Origin: Thermoplasmata archaeon
GTDB taxonomy: Archaea > Thermoplasmatota > Thermoplasmata > GCA-020350865
Direction: 5' to 3'
DNA length: 64,000 nt
NCBI GenBank assembly: GCA_020348445.1
Contig: CP070751.1
Location: 2,273,153 to 2,337,152 of the forward strand
Part shown: positions 54,017-63,788 of the stretch, piece by piece
How the letters are laid out: every line of letters begins with the position of its first letter
Numbering within the stretch: position 1 is the first letter of the stretch
Made by a program: the position numbers and the translations under genes
The notes under the pieces: model-generated
Seen by the model: the letters and a program-made list of their open reading frames with translations, nothing else
Database searches by the model: none
Told to the model about the DNA's origin: nothing

Positions 54017-55687
54017 ATGAGATCAAAGAAGACAAGTATAATGTTAGTAATAGTTATGATCGCCACTGTGTTTGCAGTGGCCGTGTCTGGGAGTGCGGAA
54101 GGAACAATTCCAGATGGAATGGTTTCCTATTGGAGATTGGATGAAGGGGGTGGAGGGATTGCAGGAGATTCTGCAGATGCGAATGATGGGAACCTAAAAC
54201 CTATTACTGGTCCATCTTGGACAACAGGTAAAGTTGGAGGTGCGCTGAGCCTTGATGGTCTGGATAATTATGTAAATTGCGGGAATGATGCAAGTTTGGC
54301 AATTACTGGGAGTCTCAGTATTGAAGCCTGGATTAAACCAAATGTGGCAACAGATAAGTATCAAATTGTAAGTAAGTGGGATAATGTTGCTGGTGGAAGA
54401 TCTTATTGGTTGGATATTGGTCAAAATAATCTAAGATTTTACATATCCAGTGATGGATCAAGTGGTGATGGAATCGCATATACAATTAATGCGGGACAAT
54501 GGCAACATGTTGTTGGAACGTTCAGGGATTCTGACAATCTACTCAGTTTGTATATAAATTCTGCAAACGTTATTTCAAAAACATCCACCCAGAATTCCAT
54601 TTACAGCAGTTCAGTAGATGTTTTAATTGGTGCATTACATGTAACTGGTTCTCCTGGTAGATTTTTCGATGGTCTAATCGACGAAACTCGAATATATAGC
54701 AGAGCATTAACTGCAGCTGAAATACAGGAGCATTATAATGGAATCTTTAACAATAATGCTGATCTGGCAGGCCTGTGGCATTTTGATGACGCTTCTGACA
54801 ATATTGCGACAGATTCTTCAAGTAATAATAACCATGGAATTTTATTACCATCTGGTCCAACATGGACAACTGGTATAGTTGATGATGCGTTAAGCTTCGA
54901 TGGTGTGGATGATTATGTAAAAACTCCAAATCTTGGTCTAACTGGTTCGTTTAGTGCTGAGTTCTGGTTTAAGCCGGATTCTTTCCCGCCTTATGGCCAA
55001 TATTCTGAAATGATACTCAGCGATATTTGGGATGATGAAACTTCCACATGGTCATCAGATGGTTTTTACATCGGATTTAGAAAATGGGAACCTACTCAAC
55101 TTACATTCCAAATAAGAACTAATTTGAATCATATTACCTCCTCAACAACCTTATCCTCTGGACAATGGTACCACGCAGCTTTTACACATGATGCAGATAC
55201 CACCATATCAAAGATATACATAAATGGAGTAGAGGATGCAAGTGGTTCTGGTGGTAATTTTGTGGATTCCACTTTACCTCTAAAGATTGGAGCTGACCAG
55301 CTCTTTCTACCACATTATTTTGATGGTGATCTTGACGAAGTCGCAATCTGGGATAAAGCCTTAACATCTGATGAGGTTTTACTACATTACACCAACGGAC
55401 TCATTGGAAAAGACTATTGCTATGTACCACCGGACCTAGCCATCCAAAACCTGTTCCAGGAAATCGGGGAAGAAAATCTACCACAAGGCACTGAGAACAG
55501 CCTTTTAGTAAAACTGGATTCAGCACTCGAATCTCTGGAGAACGGTGAGGATAAAGAGGCAATGAACGTATTAAATGCCTTCATAAATGCCGTGGAGGCA
55601 CAGAGAGGAAAGAAGCTCACAGACGCGCAGGCTGATGAGCTGATTGCAGCTGCAGAGGACATAATAACGACTATAAATGAGAGCTGA
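54017..55687 (+). CDS. Secreted protein with two LamG domains and a helical C-terminal domain
   Basis: 556 residues with CAGGAGGGAG before the ATG. A signal peptide (SIMLVIVMIATVFAVAVSGSAEG) is followed by two concanavalin-like LamG domains, about 32-245 (MVSYWRLDEGGGG...NDGNL...LDGLDNYVNCG...LIDETRIYSRALTAAEI) and 250-460 (LAGLWHFDDASDN...FDGVDDYVKTP...DLDEVAIWDKALTSDEV). The last 90 residues are helical (ENSLLVKLDSALESLENGE...LNAFINAVEAQRGKKLTDAQAD), a type of ending seen on many secreted proteins of sediment microbes. Probably binds carbohydrate; no catalytic site. Confidence 0.85.
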   Translation: MRSKKTSIMLVIVMIATVFAVAVSGSAEGTIPDGMVSYWRLDEGGGGIAGDSADANDGNLKPITGPSWTTGKVGGALSLDGLDNYVNCGNDASLAITGSLSIEAWIKPNVATDKYQIVSKWDNVAGGRSYWLDIGQNNLRFYISSDGSSGDGIAYTINAGQWQHVVGTFRDSDNLLSLYINSANVISKTSTQNSIYSSSVDVLIGALHVTGSPGRFFDGLIDETRIYSRALTAAEIQEHYNGIFNNNADLAGLWHFDDASDNIATDSSSNNNHGILLPSGPTWTTGIVDDALSFDGVDDYVKTPNLGLTGSFSAEFWFKPDSFPPYGQYSEMILSDIWDDETSTWSSDGFYIGFRKWEPTQLTFQIRTNLNHITSSTTLSSGQWYHAAFTHDADTTISKIYINGVEDASGSGGNFVDSTLPLKIGADQLFLPHYFDGDLDEVAIWDKALTSDEVLLHYTNGLIGKDYCYVPPDLAIQNLFQEIGEENLPQGTENSLLVKLDSALESLENGEDKEAMNVLNAFINAVEAQRGKKLTDAQADELIAAAEDIITTINES

Positions 55688-55713
55688 GCCTAGGTAAAAC
55701 AGATTGCTTAGTA

Positions 55714-55731
55714 GGGGCTCGCAAAAAGTGG
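55714..55731 (+). repeat. Possible partial copy C of the extragenic repeat
   Basis: GGGGCTCGCAAAAAGTGG starts 27 nt after the LamG gene's stop and resembles the first half of copies A and B. The remainder does not match well, so this may be chance. Confidence 0.3.
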
Positions 55732-55917
55732 TATGTTGGCAACGAATTGAGAGACCAGTGGAAACTTCAGAGGTGAGGGTTGGGGTGGGATGCAAAATAG
55801 TAATATTATTCCTGAGCCAAACATATAAATAAACATAACTACATTACTGGCTTGGTAATAAAAAGAACTGCCAGATGAGACAATCTCAAAAGTACCAATT
55901 CAAGGAGGGAGAGAGAT

Positions 55918-58866
55918 ATGAGAAAAATAAAGGCAATAAGATTGATATTGACAGTAATATCCACTTTTGTTTTGGTGATAAGTGTGGTTGCGGCTGTATA
56001 TGGTACAAATGGTACCATGATGAAAGAGTCCGAGCCCATGCAGCTCGAGATCAATCAGCAATCTCAACCACAAGCAGAAACCCACCTAGGGGAAACAGTT
56101 ATCGAGAACGAAGAAAACCCTGTTTATGAATCTGAGAAAGGCGATCCTGGGGAATCGAAGATAATCGAGGGCAACATAGAAAATAAAGTAATCACCGTTG
56201 GGGAAGAAGAGAGCAATATGCTATCCAACGGACCGCCTTCTACTTCAGAATCAAATCCTATACCCTTTAGCACTTACGATTATGTGATCATTACTACAAA
56301 CGATATTGTGGCAAACAGTGAGAGACTTGGCAATTTTGTCTATTTTAAGGAACTGATAGGACATAGCGTCCTGGTCGTTACAGAGGATGATTACGACGTG
56401 CTCACTGGCCCACCGCCAAATGGCAGGGCAGAGAAGATCAGACAATGGTTGATTGACAACGAGCCCACAATGGGGATAGATTACGTCCTGTTGATTGGAA
56501 ATCCAGATCCCGATGAGCCCCTGGATCCAGCAGATTCTGTAGGTGATTTGCCAATGAAGGCCACAATGTACGGCTACTTCGATCAGAGCCAGAGCAATAT
56601 TCCAACGGACATGTACTATGCCGAGCTGGAAGGCGATTGGGACCTTGATGGTGACGGGTACTATGCCGAAAATGTAGATTTCAACAATCCCGAAACACCC
56701 GATCCCATCAATATCAATACCGACTATTTCTCTGCACGATGGGAAGGGTACGTTTATTGCGATTTCACAGAGGAGTACGAATGGCAGACTTTCACGGACG
56801 GTGGTGTGAAGCTCTGGATAGATGGTGTTAAGATCATCGACAACTGGGACCCATTCAGCGAGCATGGCCCCGAAAATGACAAGGTTATGAGGGACATGAC
56901 TGCAGGCTACCATACTATCAAGGTCGAATACAAGGAGCATACTGGTGACGCCATCATGAGGCTCTATTACAGGACAAATGTGAGTTCAAGCGATCCAAAT
57001 CACGTGGGCCGTCAGATCATACCCCTGGACCATCTAAGGAACGAGACAGATACTGCCGACGGCCTCACCGGCAGATACTTCAACAACATAGATCTAACAG
57101 GTCCGCCTGATCTTTACAGACCCGATAACGAGGAGGTCAATTTCATCTGGGGGACCGGAGACAGGCATCCTAATGGACCCCAGAACGATGCCGATGTCTG
57201 GGTTGGCAGGATACCTGTCTACGATAGCGACTATGAAGAACTGGATAGCATCCTGGGCAAGATCATTCAGTACGAAACCGACCCTGGGGATATCAGCTGG
57301 AGGGAGTCCATTCTCATACCTGTATGGCCCCTAACCGACACCACCCCCGCCTATCAGTACGGCGAGGAGGTGCTCAACGATTATGCAATCCCTGCCGGAT
57401 TCTCATACTACCGGATATACAAGGAGGACTACTCCCCAGTGGGAGGACCCACACCTGAGGATTGGCCCACCTCTTGGACCAAAGTTTTAGGTGAATGGCA
57501 AAATTGTTACGGGGCCGTGACGTGGTGGACCCACGGCAGCGAAACAACTGCATCTAATATATTCTCCTCGTCAAAGGCTCAATACCTAAACGATTCAAAA
57601 CCATCCTTTACTTTCCAGAACTCTTGCGGCAACGCAGATCCCGAGACCACAAACAACCTGGCGTATGCAATCCTGAAAAACGGTGGAATAGCTACTGTAG
57701 GATCAACCAGGGGTTCAACTGGCTCCCGTGGTAACTGGACCTATGACTCTTCAAAGTATGCCAATCCCAATTTTGGTTACGCGTACTTTAAACATGTCAT
57801 CCAGGACGGCTGGCCAGCAGGCAAAGCCCTGGTTGAGGCCAAGAAACCCACGGGCAGTATACACAATAACGAACTGAACTACAACCTCTTTGGAGATCCC
57901 GAGACTTACCTTCTGCTTACGTTCCCTAATCATCCACCAGTTGCGGATGCAAACGGACCTTATTCTGCAGATGAAGGCACCACTGTTGTATTTGACGGAT
58001 CAGGTTCATACGATCCCGAAGGCGATCCGCTTGAGTTCAGGTGGGACCTAGACGGTGACGGGAATTGGGACACAAACTGGTCGTCAAGTGCCACAGTTAC
58101 CTTTACATGGGGCGACGACTACACGGGTAATATCAATCTTCAGGTGAGGGACCTGCTTGGACTCAAAGGCGAAGATACCACGACTGTGACAGTGAACAAT
58201 GTTGCGCCCACAATTGAAGAAATAAAAGCATACATAACGGTCAACTTCACGCTGCGCATAGCAGGTGAGAAGTGGCACAACGTCGAGCTGTTCGTCTTAG
58301 AGGACGGTACCCAGATTGGCTACGCTGAGGTGGTGCGCTATCCAGGAAGCCCAGACGACCAAGCTGTAACAATCACAGCAATATGCGATGTCACCAAGGT
58401 CATTTCAGTTAAGGTCCTGTACACACCTTTGAATGATACTGTCAACGGCCAAATAAATGGTGCAACTCCCTGTTGGGTGAACATCTCCTTTGAGGATGGT
58501 GGTTATAACCGTTCTCATCATACCTTCAACGTCAAGCATCCAGATACCTGGGAATGGATAATTGGTGTGAACAAGTACTTTGTTGGTCATGAGATAACAT
58601 TTGAATCCACTGCATCCGACCCCGGAAGCGATGATCTAACTTTTACCTGGTTCTGGGATGATTTGACTCCTGATACAGTGACCACCTACTTCAATAATGG
58701 AGTTAGTCCAGATCCATACCCAAGTCCAGGTGGAATTTATCCTGTTTCGCAGTTTGATCAACATGGGCACACTTTTTATGCCAACGGGAATTACAATGTC
58801 CAGCTGACAGTGACCGACGATGATGGTGACAGTACGAGTGTTGTCATAGTTGTTATCTTGATTTAG
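55918..58866 (+). CDS. Secreted gingipain-like (C25) peptidase with inserted PA14 domain and PKD domains, 2
   Basis: 982 residues, AAGGAGGGAGAGA before the ATG. It has the same architecture as the peptidase at 40921: signal peptide (IRLILTVISTFVLVISVVAA), acidic region, C25 fold beginning STYDYVIITTND, inserted PA14-like domain (GGVKLWIDGVKIIDNW, YHTIKVEYKEHTGDAIMRLYY), catalytic His in WWTHGSE (H539) and Cys in FQNSCGN (C570), a PKD domain (PPVADANGPYSADEGTTVVFDGSGSYDPEGD) and a second PKD-like domain at the end. The N-terminal two thirds are more GC-rich than in paralogue 1, while the C-terminal thirds are close at DNA level. Likely an extracellular cysteine peptidase, perhaps with Arg or Lys preference as in gingipains; specificity cannot be read from sequence. 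Confidence 0.9.
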   Translation: MRKIKAIRLILTVISTFVLVISVVAAVYGTNGTMMKESEPMQLEINQQSQPQAETHLGETVIENEENPVYESEKGDPGESKIIEGNIENKVITVGEEESNMLSNGPPSTSESNPIPFSTYDYVIITTNDIVANSERLGNFVYFKELIGHSVLVVTEDDYDVLTGPPPNGRAEKIRQWLIDNEPTMGIDYVLLIGNPDPDEPLDPADSVGDLPMKATMYGYFDQSQSNIPTDMYYAELEGDWDLDGDGYYAENVDFNNPETPDPININTDYFSARWEGYVYCDFTEEYEWQTFTDGGVKLWIDGVKIIDNWDPFSEHGPENDKVMRDMTAGYHTIKVEYKEHTGDAIMRLYYRTNVSSSDPNHVGRQIIPLDHLRNETDTADGLTGRYFNNIDLTGPPDLYRPDNEEVNFIWGTGDRHPNGPQNDADVWVGRIPVYDSDYEELDSILGKIIQYETDPGDISWRESILIPVWPLTDTTPAYQYGEEVLNDYAIPAGFSYYRIYKEDYSPVGGPTPEDWPTSWTKVLGEWQNCYGAVTWWTHGSETTASNIFSSSKAQYLNDSKPSFTFQNSCGNADPETTNNLAYAILKNGGIATVGSTRGSTGSRGNWTYDSSKYANPNFGYAYFKHVIQDGWPAGKALVEAKKPTGSIHNNELNYNLFGDPETYLLLTFPNHPPVADANGPYSADEGTTVVFDGSGSYDPEGDPLEFRWDLDGDGNWDTNWSSSATVTFTWGDDYTGNINLQVRDLLGLKGEDTTTVTVNNVAPTIEEIKAYITVNFTLRIAGEKWHNVELFVLEDGTQIGYAEVVRYPGSPDDQAVTITAICDVTKVISVKVLYTPLNDTVNGQINGATPCWVNISFEDGGYNRSHHTFNVKHPDTWEWIIGVNKYFVGHEITFESTASDPGSDDLTFTWFWDDLTPDTVTTYFNNGVSPDPYPSPGGIYPVSQFDQHGHTFYANGNYNVQLTVTDDDGDSTSVVIVVILI

Positions 58867-58891
58867 TAGTAATTACAGTCCTTTAGAATTT

Positions 58892-58920
58892 GGGCGCGCA
58901 AAAAAGGACGTGTCAGTGGA
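58892..58920 (+). repeat. Extragenic repeat element, copy B
   Basis: 29 bp matching 24 of 29 positions of copy A (40584-40612), located 26 nt after the stop of peptidase 2. CGCG can pair with CGTG through a G-U, keeping the hairpin of copy A. Confidence 0.5.
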
Positions 58921-58977
58921 TTGGGAGGCCATATGACAACAAATGTAGGGGTGAGGTGAAATAATATGCATATGCTT

Positions 58978-60300
58978 TTAGCAGATCCTCTGAGATGAGA
59001 TCGAAGAAATAACATTCCCTTTCGAATCATAGATGGTGTTAACACTCAGTTCAATATCTATCTTTTTACCATCCTTGGTCATTATTTTCATTTCTTTATT
59101 TCTCAATTTTCCTGTTTTGGCCCATTCATCGAAGCATTCCCTAGCATAAGCCTTGGATTCTTCCGCATATATACTTAAAAGAGGCATACCTATGAGTTCA
59201 TCTCTTGAATAGCCCAGTGTTTTTATTGCCATATCATTGCATTCTAAAATTTTCCCCTCTGGGCTGACCCTATAGAATAGATCGGGTGAGGTATTGAAAG
59301 TTGTGCGATATATTTCTTCGCTCATTAGTAACGCTTCCTCCGTCTTTATTTTTGCCCATGCAAAGGAGAGCTCTTCAGCCAGCTCTTCAAGAAGGTGAAT
59401 CTCCTCTTCATCAATTTCATACTCTGATTTAGAGCACATGGTCAATACCCCCACAATAGAATCCTGATATTTCATGGGAATAAGTATTGTTTGATGTTCT
59501 TCCTCTTGCTCATAGTACCCACATGTGGCACAATATCCTTCATTGCTTCTCATCCTCTGGTTAGATTGGGATTTCAATACGGCCTTGATACACTCGGGTG
59601 CTTCACCTTCACCATCAGGCCCTATTTCCCAGGTACTCTGTTGATGCTTTCCACTGTGTGCTAGGGGTACTATTTTGCCACTGTTATCATCCAGAACAGC
59701 AATGGCTATATCCATGTAATCCCTCGTTTCGATCAATTTATCACATGACTTTTGCATAAGTGAAGATAATTCTGATTCGCGGCCGATTATTTGTCCTATT
59801 TCCTTTATTGAAAATAGCAAACTATTCAGATACCTGATCCGTTCTTCAGTCAGTTTGTTCAAGGTGATATCCCGGACAATGCCAAGCATACGAATTGCCT
59901 TCCCATTCTCATCCCTAATGACGTCTCCTGTTTCAGAAACCCAGCGCACGGTGCCATCTGGCCAGACGATTCGATGTTCGATTGCGTATTCTTTACCATC
60001 TTTAACACAGGCATCTACAGAATCCTGAACAAATTGTCTATCATCCGAATGAACGCTACCTAAAAATGCATCATAGGTAGCGCCGAATTTACCCTTATTG
60101 AATCCAAACATGGGTTCGATTGTTTCGGACCAGTGCAGATCTCCGGTGAGAATGTCCCAATCCCAACTGCCGATATTGGCTGCTCTTTGTGCCAATTTAT
60201 ATCTCTCTTCACTTCTTTTCAGCGCCTCCTCCACCTTCTTTTGCGCAGTGATGTCTTTAGGTTTCTCGACCTTTGTTTTAGAATCCTTATTCTTCTCCAT
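58978..60300 (-). CDS. PAS-GAF-PAS sensor protein without output domain
   Basis: 440 residues. A short coiled start (KKVEEALKRSEERYKLAQRA) leads into a PAS domain (about 36-150; NIGSWDWDILTGDLHWSE...WPDGTVRWVSETGDVIRDENGK), a GAF domain (about 165-315; SELSSLMQKSCDKLIETRDY...TILIPMKYQDSIVGVLTM) with a GYCATCGYY element, and a second PAS (about 325-440). There is no histidine kinase, cyclase or DNA-binding domain. The last PAS breaks off at SSISSQRIC where homologues continue with an RDIT(E) helix, so the gene may have lost its 3' end. Cytosolic; ligand unknown. It lies 133 nt downstream of the VCBS gene in the same direction. Confidence 0.85.
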   Translation of the reverse strand: MEKNKDSKTKVEKPKDITAQKKVEEALKRSEERYKLAQRAANIGSWDWDILTGDLHWSETIEPMFGFNKGKFGATYDAFLGSVHSDDRQFVQDSVDACVKDGKEYAIEHRIVWPDGTVRWVSETGDVIRDENGKAIRMLGIVRDITLNKLTEERIRYLNSLLFSIKEIGQIIGRESELSSLMQKSCDKLIETRDYMDIAIAVLDDNSGKIVPLAHSGKHQQSTWEIGPDGEGEAPECIKAVLKSQSNQRMRSNEGYCATCGYYEQEEEHQTILIPMKYQDSIVGVLTMCSKSEYEIDEEEIHLLEELAEELSFAWAKIKTEEALLMSEEIYRTTFNTSPDLFYRVSPEGKILECNDMAIKTLGYSRDELIGMPLLSIYAEESKAYARECFDEWAKTGKLRNKEMKIMTKDGKKIDIELSVNTIYDSKGNVISSISSQRIC

Positions 60301-60433
60301 TTACTTCCCCCTTCTTTTTTCCTTCCCGGAATCCCCACTTTCCGAAAAGGCAATTCTCTAATCTGCTCGGTTGTATATAATATTTCTGTTAGTTATTGTA
60401 CAGATTCTGAATCTTTATTCAGATGTTTATTAA

Positions 60434-63400
60434 CTATATTGTCTTCAGTTCCCTAAGTCTATCCTTATACTTTTCTTCGAGAAGTGTTAATTGAATGTAG
60501 GTCAATCGTTCCTTTTCAGTATCAACTTTAATTTCGGTATCTATATCGATTAATTCCGAAACAGATGTACTTTCATCAAGGCGGCGTTTGTACTTGCGGT
60601 ACAGCCGCTTTTTTCGAGTAATGACCATGGAACCCAAGATCACTGCACCGATACCCATTAATATACCCATGACCAGTTCACCTATCTCGAATTCCACACC
60701 CCAGAACCTTATCAGGTTCGGGTCTTTTTGAACTTTCGGATCCAATGGTGCGTAGTCATCGTAATCGGGCACACCGTCGTTATCATCATCAAAATCCGCA
60801 TTATTGGCTATCCCATCCATATCTGTATCCAAGGGCACACTAGTGTTATCCTTGGGATCGGATCCCGCAGCCTCTTCGATATAATTTGACCAGCCGTCAT
60901 TATCGTCATCATCGTCCATGTCATCAGGGATATTATCTCCATCAAAATCGGGAGGGTGGTCATTGGCATCGTGGATGTCTGTTCCGTAACTGCGCTCCAG
61001 ATCATCGGAAAAACCGTCATTATCATCATCATCATCGGCATTGTCCCCGATGCTATCGTTATCAGAATCCTGCCATTCGGTCCTGTCTTTAGGGAATTGG
61101 TCACTGTTATCTCCCCAGCCGTCATTATCGAGGTCCCTCCATTCTGTTGGATCATCTGGGAAAGCATCATCGAACTGATCCCCGTGTCTGTCGCCATCTG
61201 AGTCAACGTATTCGAAGGGATCCCAAGGTAAGTCCTCACTATTATCTCCCCACCCATCACCGTCGCTATCGACCCATTCAAATCCATTATCTGGAAAAGC
61301 ATCTATAAAGTCTGGGTATCCATCGTTGTCATTGTCCGGTTTAAAATCTATACAGTTTCTATTCAATCTTATAGTAAAGGAATTACTATCTTCATTTACA
61401 AAGGCAAGATCAAGATCAATATCATTATCCACATCACCCAGGATAGTGGATCTGACACGGGATATAGTTGGATAATCCTCCCTAAAGTAAAAACCGCCCT
61501 TTCCGTTATTTTTATAGACCGTAATTGAGTGGCCATAATAGTTACCAATGATTAAGTCTTGATCACTATCTGAATCTATATCTCCCAAACACATAGATCG
61601 CGGGTATTCTCCCACAGGATAGTCCGTCTTCGTACCAAAATTACCTAAACCATCGTTTTTTAGGATCGAGACACTTTCACTCCAAGCATTTCCTACAATA
61701 ATATCTAAATCTCCATCACTCTCCACATCACCGAATATAACTGCTTGTGGATTATCACCTACTGGATAATCGCGACTCCACGAGAATTCACCAGCACCAT
61801 TATTTCTAAATACTACTACCTCATCATCTTCGGTATCTGCCACTACAATATCCATATCATTATCTTCATTGATATCTCCCATATAGATTGCGCTTGGATT
61901 ATCGAGTCCATCGAGACCACCATAATTTTTTTCATTCCCGAAACCCCCTATTCCATTGTTAATACGAACAGAAAGATCATTGTCATTTTTGTTCAAAGTA
62001 ACCATATCTATAAAATTATCCCCATTGACCTCTGCTAGATATAATATTGGGCCCGAACCCATTAAATATTTATATTGAGATCCAAAGATCCCAGTCCCAT
62101 CATTTTTTCTAAGCGAAACATATCCAGAGGAGGCAGTCCCTCCACCTGAGTAGAATAGATCTAGATCTCCATCATTATTTATATCGCCCAATGCAACTGT
62201 ATTTGGACGGTTCCAGTCATCTACTGTATAATCGGTTCTTTCACCGAAATTTCCATGGCCATCATTAAAATATACTGATATTGTACTGCTTCCATAATTA
62301 GCGATGACAATATCAGATATATCATCTCCATCGATATCGCCCATAAATAAAGAACGTGGTCCAGATTCCATAGGATAATGTGTTTCTATATTGAACCAAC
62401 CATGACCTTCATTTATCAGTATTGAGATTCTATCCGGTTTTGGCCTACCATTAGGAACTGCAATATCCAGATCACCATCCTTATCAATATCACCTAAGTC
62501 AAATAACCTAGGATATCCGCGCCCCACTTTAAACTCTAACTTGGCCTTGAACGAACCGTCTCCAGAGTTAATAAATATTCCGACAATATTCTCTAGATTT
62601 AATTTTTTTGTTATTAATACATCCAAGTCACTATCACCATCTATATCATCTAAATGTATGAAAGATGGATAATCGCCAGCAGGATAATCAGTTCTATCTG
62701 GGAATTTTCCGGTGCCATCGTTCTTTAAAACAGATATTGAATCCTCACCTGGGTCCAATATAGGTCCCTTGTTCGTCACCACTATATCCTGATCAGAATC
62801 TCCATCTATATCACCTAAAGAAATCGAGTATGGGTTATTAAAGTCCGTGTAATTGGTTAAATCTACAAATGCCCCCGCTTTATCATTAAATAAAACAACA
62901 ATTGTATCATTATAGGGTAGTGTGGCCACAATATCAAGATAATTATCTCCATTTATATCGCCCATGTGAATATCCTCGGGGTGATATCCTACCCAATAAT
63001 CTTTTAAATTACCATATTGTCCACTTCCATCATTTTTCAAAACCGAGACATTATAGTTCCTACTATTAGCGGTTACAATATCTAGATCGGAATCTCCATC
63101 CACATCGCCGACATAGAGATGAAATGGCCACTTACCCACCACATAATCTTGTTCTGATCCGAAATTACCAAAGCCATTGGTGTTGAATCTCACAGTGACA
63201 CGGTCATCGTAGGGAATGGCGTGAACAATGTCCGGATCGCCATCACCATCGATATCACCCATCATTAATGAGGACTGCCCCGCTACATCTGAATAGGTTG
63301 TTTTGTTTTCAAAGTTACCTTTTCCATCATTTGTCATCGTATAGAAATTGTCATCATCCATACTCGCAGTCACAACATCAAGATATCCATCGCGATTGAT

Positions 63401-63574
63401 ATCTACTAATGCGACATCCATGCAACATATTCCCATTTTATACCATTGTACACTTGTTTCTATTTCTACAGCATCCGCAGGTTCTGATATGAAAGCCAGA
63501 CCAGAAAAAAGGCTCAAAAACATTCCTATTACTAGCGCACAAACTATACTCCTATCCGATTTGATTTTCCACAT
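60434..63574 (-). CDS. Surface VCBS/FG-GAP propeller protein with thrombospondin-type-3 stalk, membrane anchor and cytoplasmic tail
   Basis: 1046 residues behind a GGGGGGTAAT ribosome-binding site. A signal peptide (1-36) is followed by many VCBS/FG-GAP repeats up to about 740, each with a calcium-binding DIDGDGDLDIV-type loop and a VLKNDGxGxF strand; the number suggests about two seven-bladed propellers. A stalk of aspartate-rich thrombospondin-type-3-like repeats (about 745-938; DSDGDGWGDNSEDLP, DDDDDNDGFSDDLE) leads to a membrane helix (about 960-984) and a charged 60-residue helical tail (KYKRRLDESTSVSELIDIDTEI...LEEKYKDRLRELKTI). The tail resembles that of the giant LamG/NosD protein. 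Likely a calcium-stabilised adhesin or receptor. Confidence 0.9.
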   Translation of the reverse strand: MWKIKSDRSIVCALVIGMFLSLFSGLAFISEPADAVEIETSVQWYKMGICCMDVALVDINRDGYLDVVTASMDDDNFYTMTNDGKGNFENKTTYSDVAGQSSLMMGDIDGDGDPDIVHAIPYDDRVTVRFNTNGFGNFGSEQDYVVGKWPFHLYVGDVDGDSDLDIVTANSRNYNVSVLKNDGSGQYGNLKDYWVGYHPEDIHMGDINGDNYLDIVATLPYNDTIVVLFNDKAGAFVDLTNYTDFNNPYSISLGDIDGDSDQDIVVTNKGPILDPGEDSISVLKNDGTGKFPDRTDYPAGDYPSFIHLDDIDGDSDLDVLITKKLNLENIVGIFINSGDGSFKAKLEFKVGRGYPRLFDLGDIDKDGDLDIAVPNGRPKPDRISILINEGHGWFNIETHYPMESGPRSLFMGDIDGDDISDIVIANYGSSTISVYFNDGHGNFGERTDYTVDDWNRPNTVALGDINNDGDLDLFYSGGGTASSGYVSLRKNDGTGIFGSQYKYLMGSGPILYLAEVNGDNFIDMVTLNKNDNDLSVRINNGIGGFGNEKNYGGLDGLDNPSAIYMGDINEDNDMDIVVADTEDDEVVVFRNNGAGEFSWSRDYPVGDNPQAVIFGDVESDGDLDIIVGNAWSESVSILKNDGLGNFGTKTDYPVGEYPRSMCLGDIDSDSDQDLIIGNYYGHSITVYKNNGKGGFYFREDYPTISRVRSTILGDVDNDIDLDLAFVNEDSNSFTIRLNRNCIDFKPDNDNDGYPDFIDAFPDNGFEWVDSDGDGWGDNSEDLPWDPFEYVDSDGDRHGDQFDDAFPDDPTEWRDLDNDGWGDNSDQFPKDRTEWQDSDNDSIGDNADDDDDNDGFSDDLERSYGTDIHDANDHPPDFDGDNIPDDMDDDDDNDGWSNYIEEAAGSDPKDNTSVPLDTDMDGIANNADFDDDNDGVPDYDDYAPLDPKVQKDPNLIRFWGVEFEIGELVMGILMGIGAVILGSMVITRKKRLYRKYKRRLDESTSVSELIDIDTEIKVDTEKERLTYIQLTLLEEKYKDRLRELKTI

Positions 63575-63788
63575 GTATTACCCCCCCTAAGGGTTTCAAT
63601 TGTACAATCAGGAAGTTTTTACAAATATAAATATTTTGACATACCTTATTGAATCATAGAATTATATTAATAAAACCCAGTGCTAAAACGCTATGCAAAT
63701 ACAATGGAACGTATATGTGTGGTGGCATCAAAGGAGGGAGGCACAGACTGCGGGAGGTGAAGCGGGTGATGACAATCCGATAAACTCG

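Noticed and set aside
56251-56940. 229-codon minus-strand ORF opposite peptidase 2
   Set aside because: Antisense to a conserved C25 domain; similar antisense frames appear opposite peptidase 1 for the same compositional reason.
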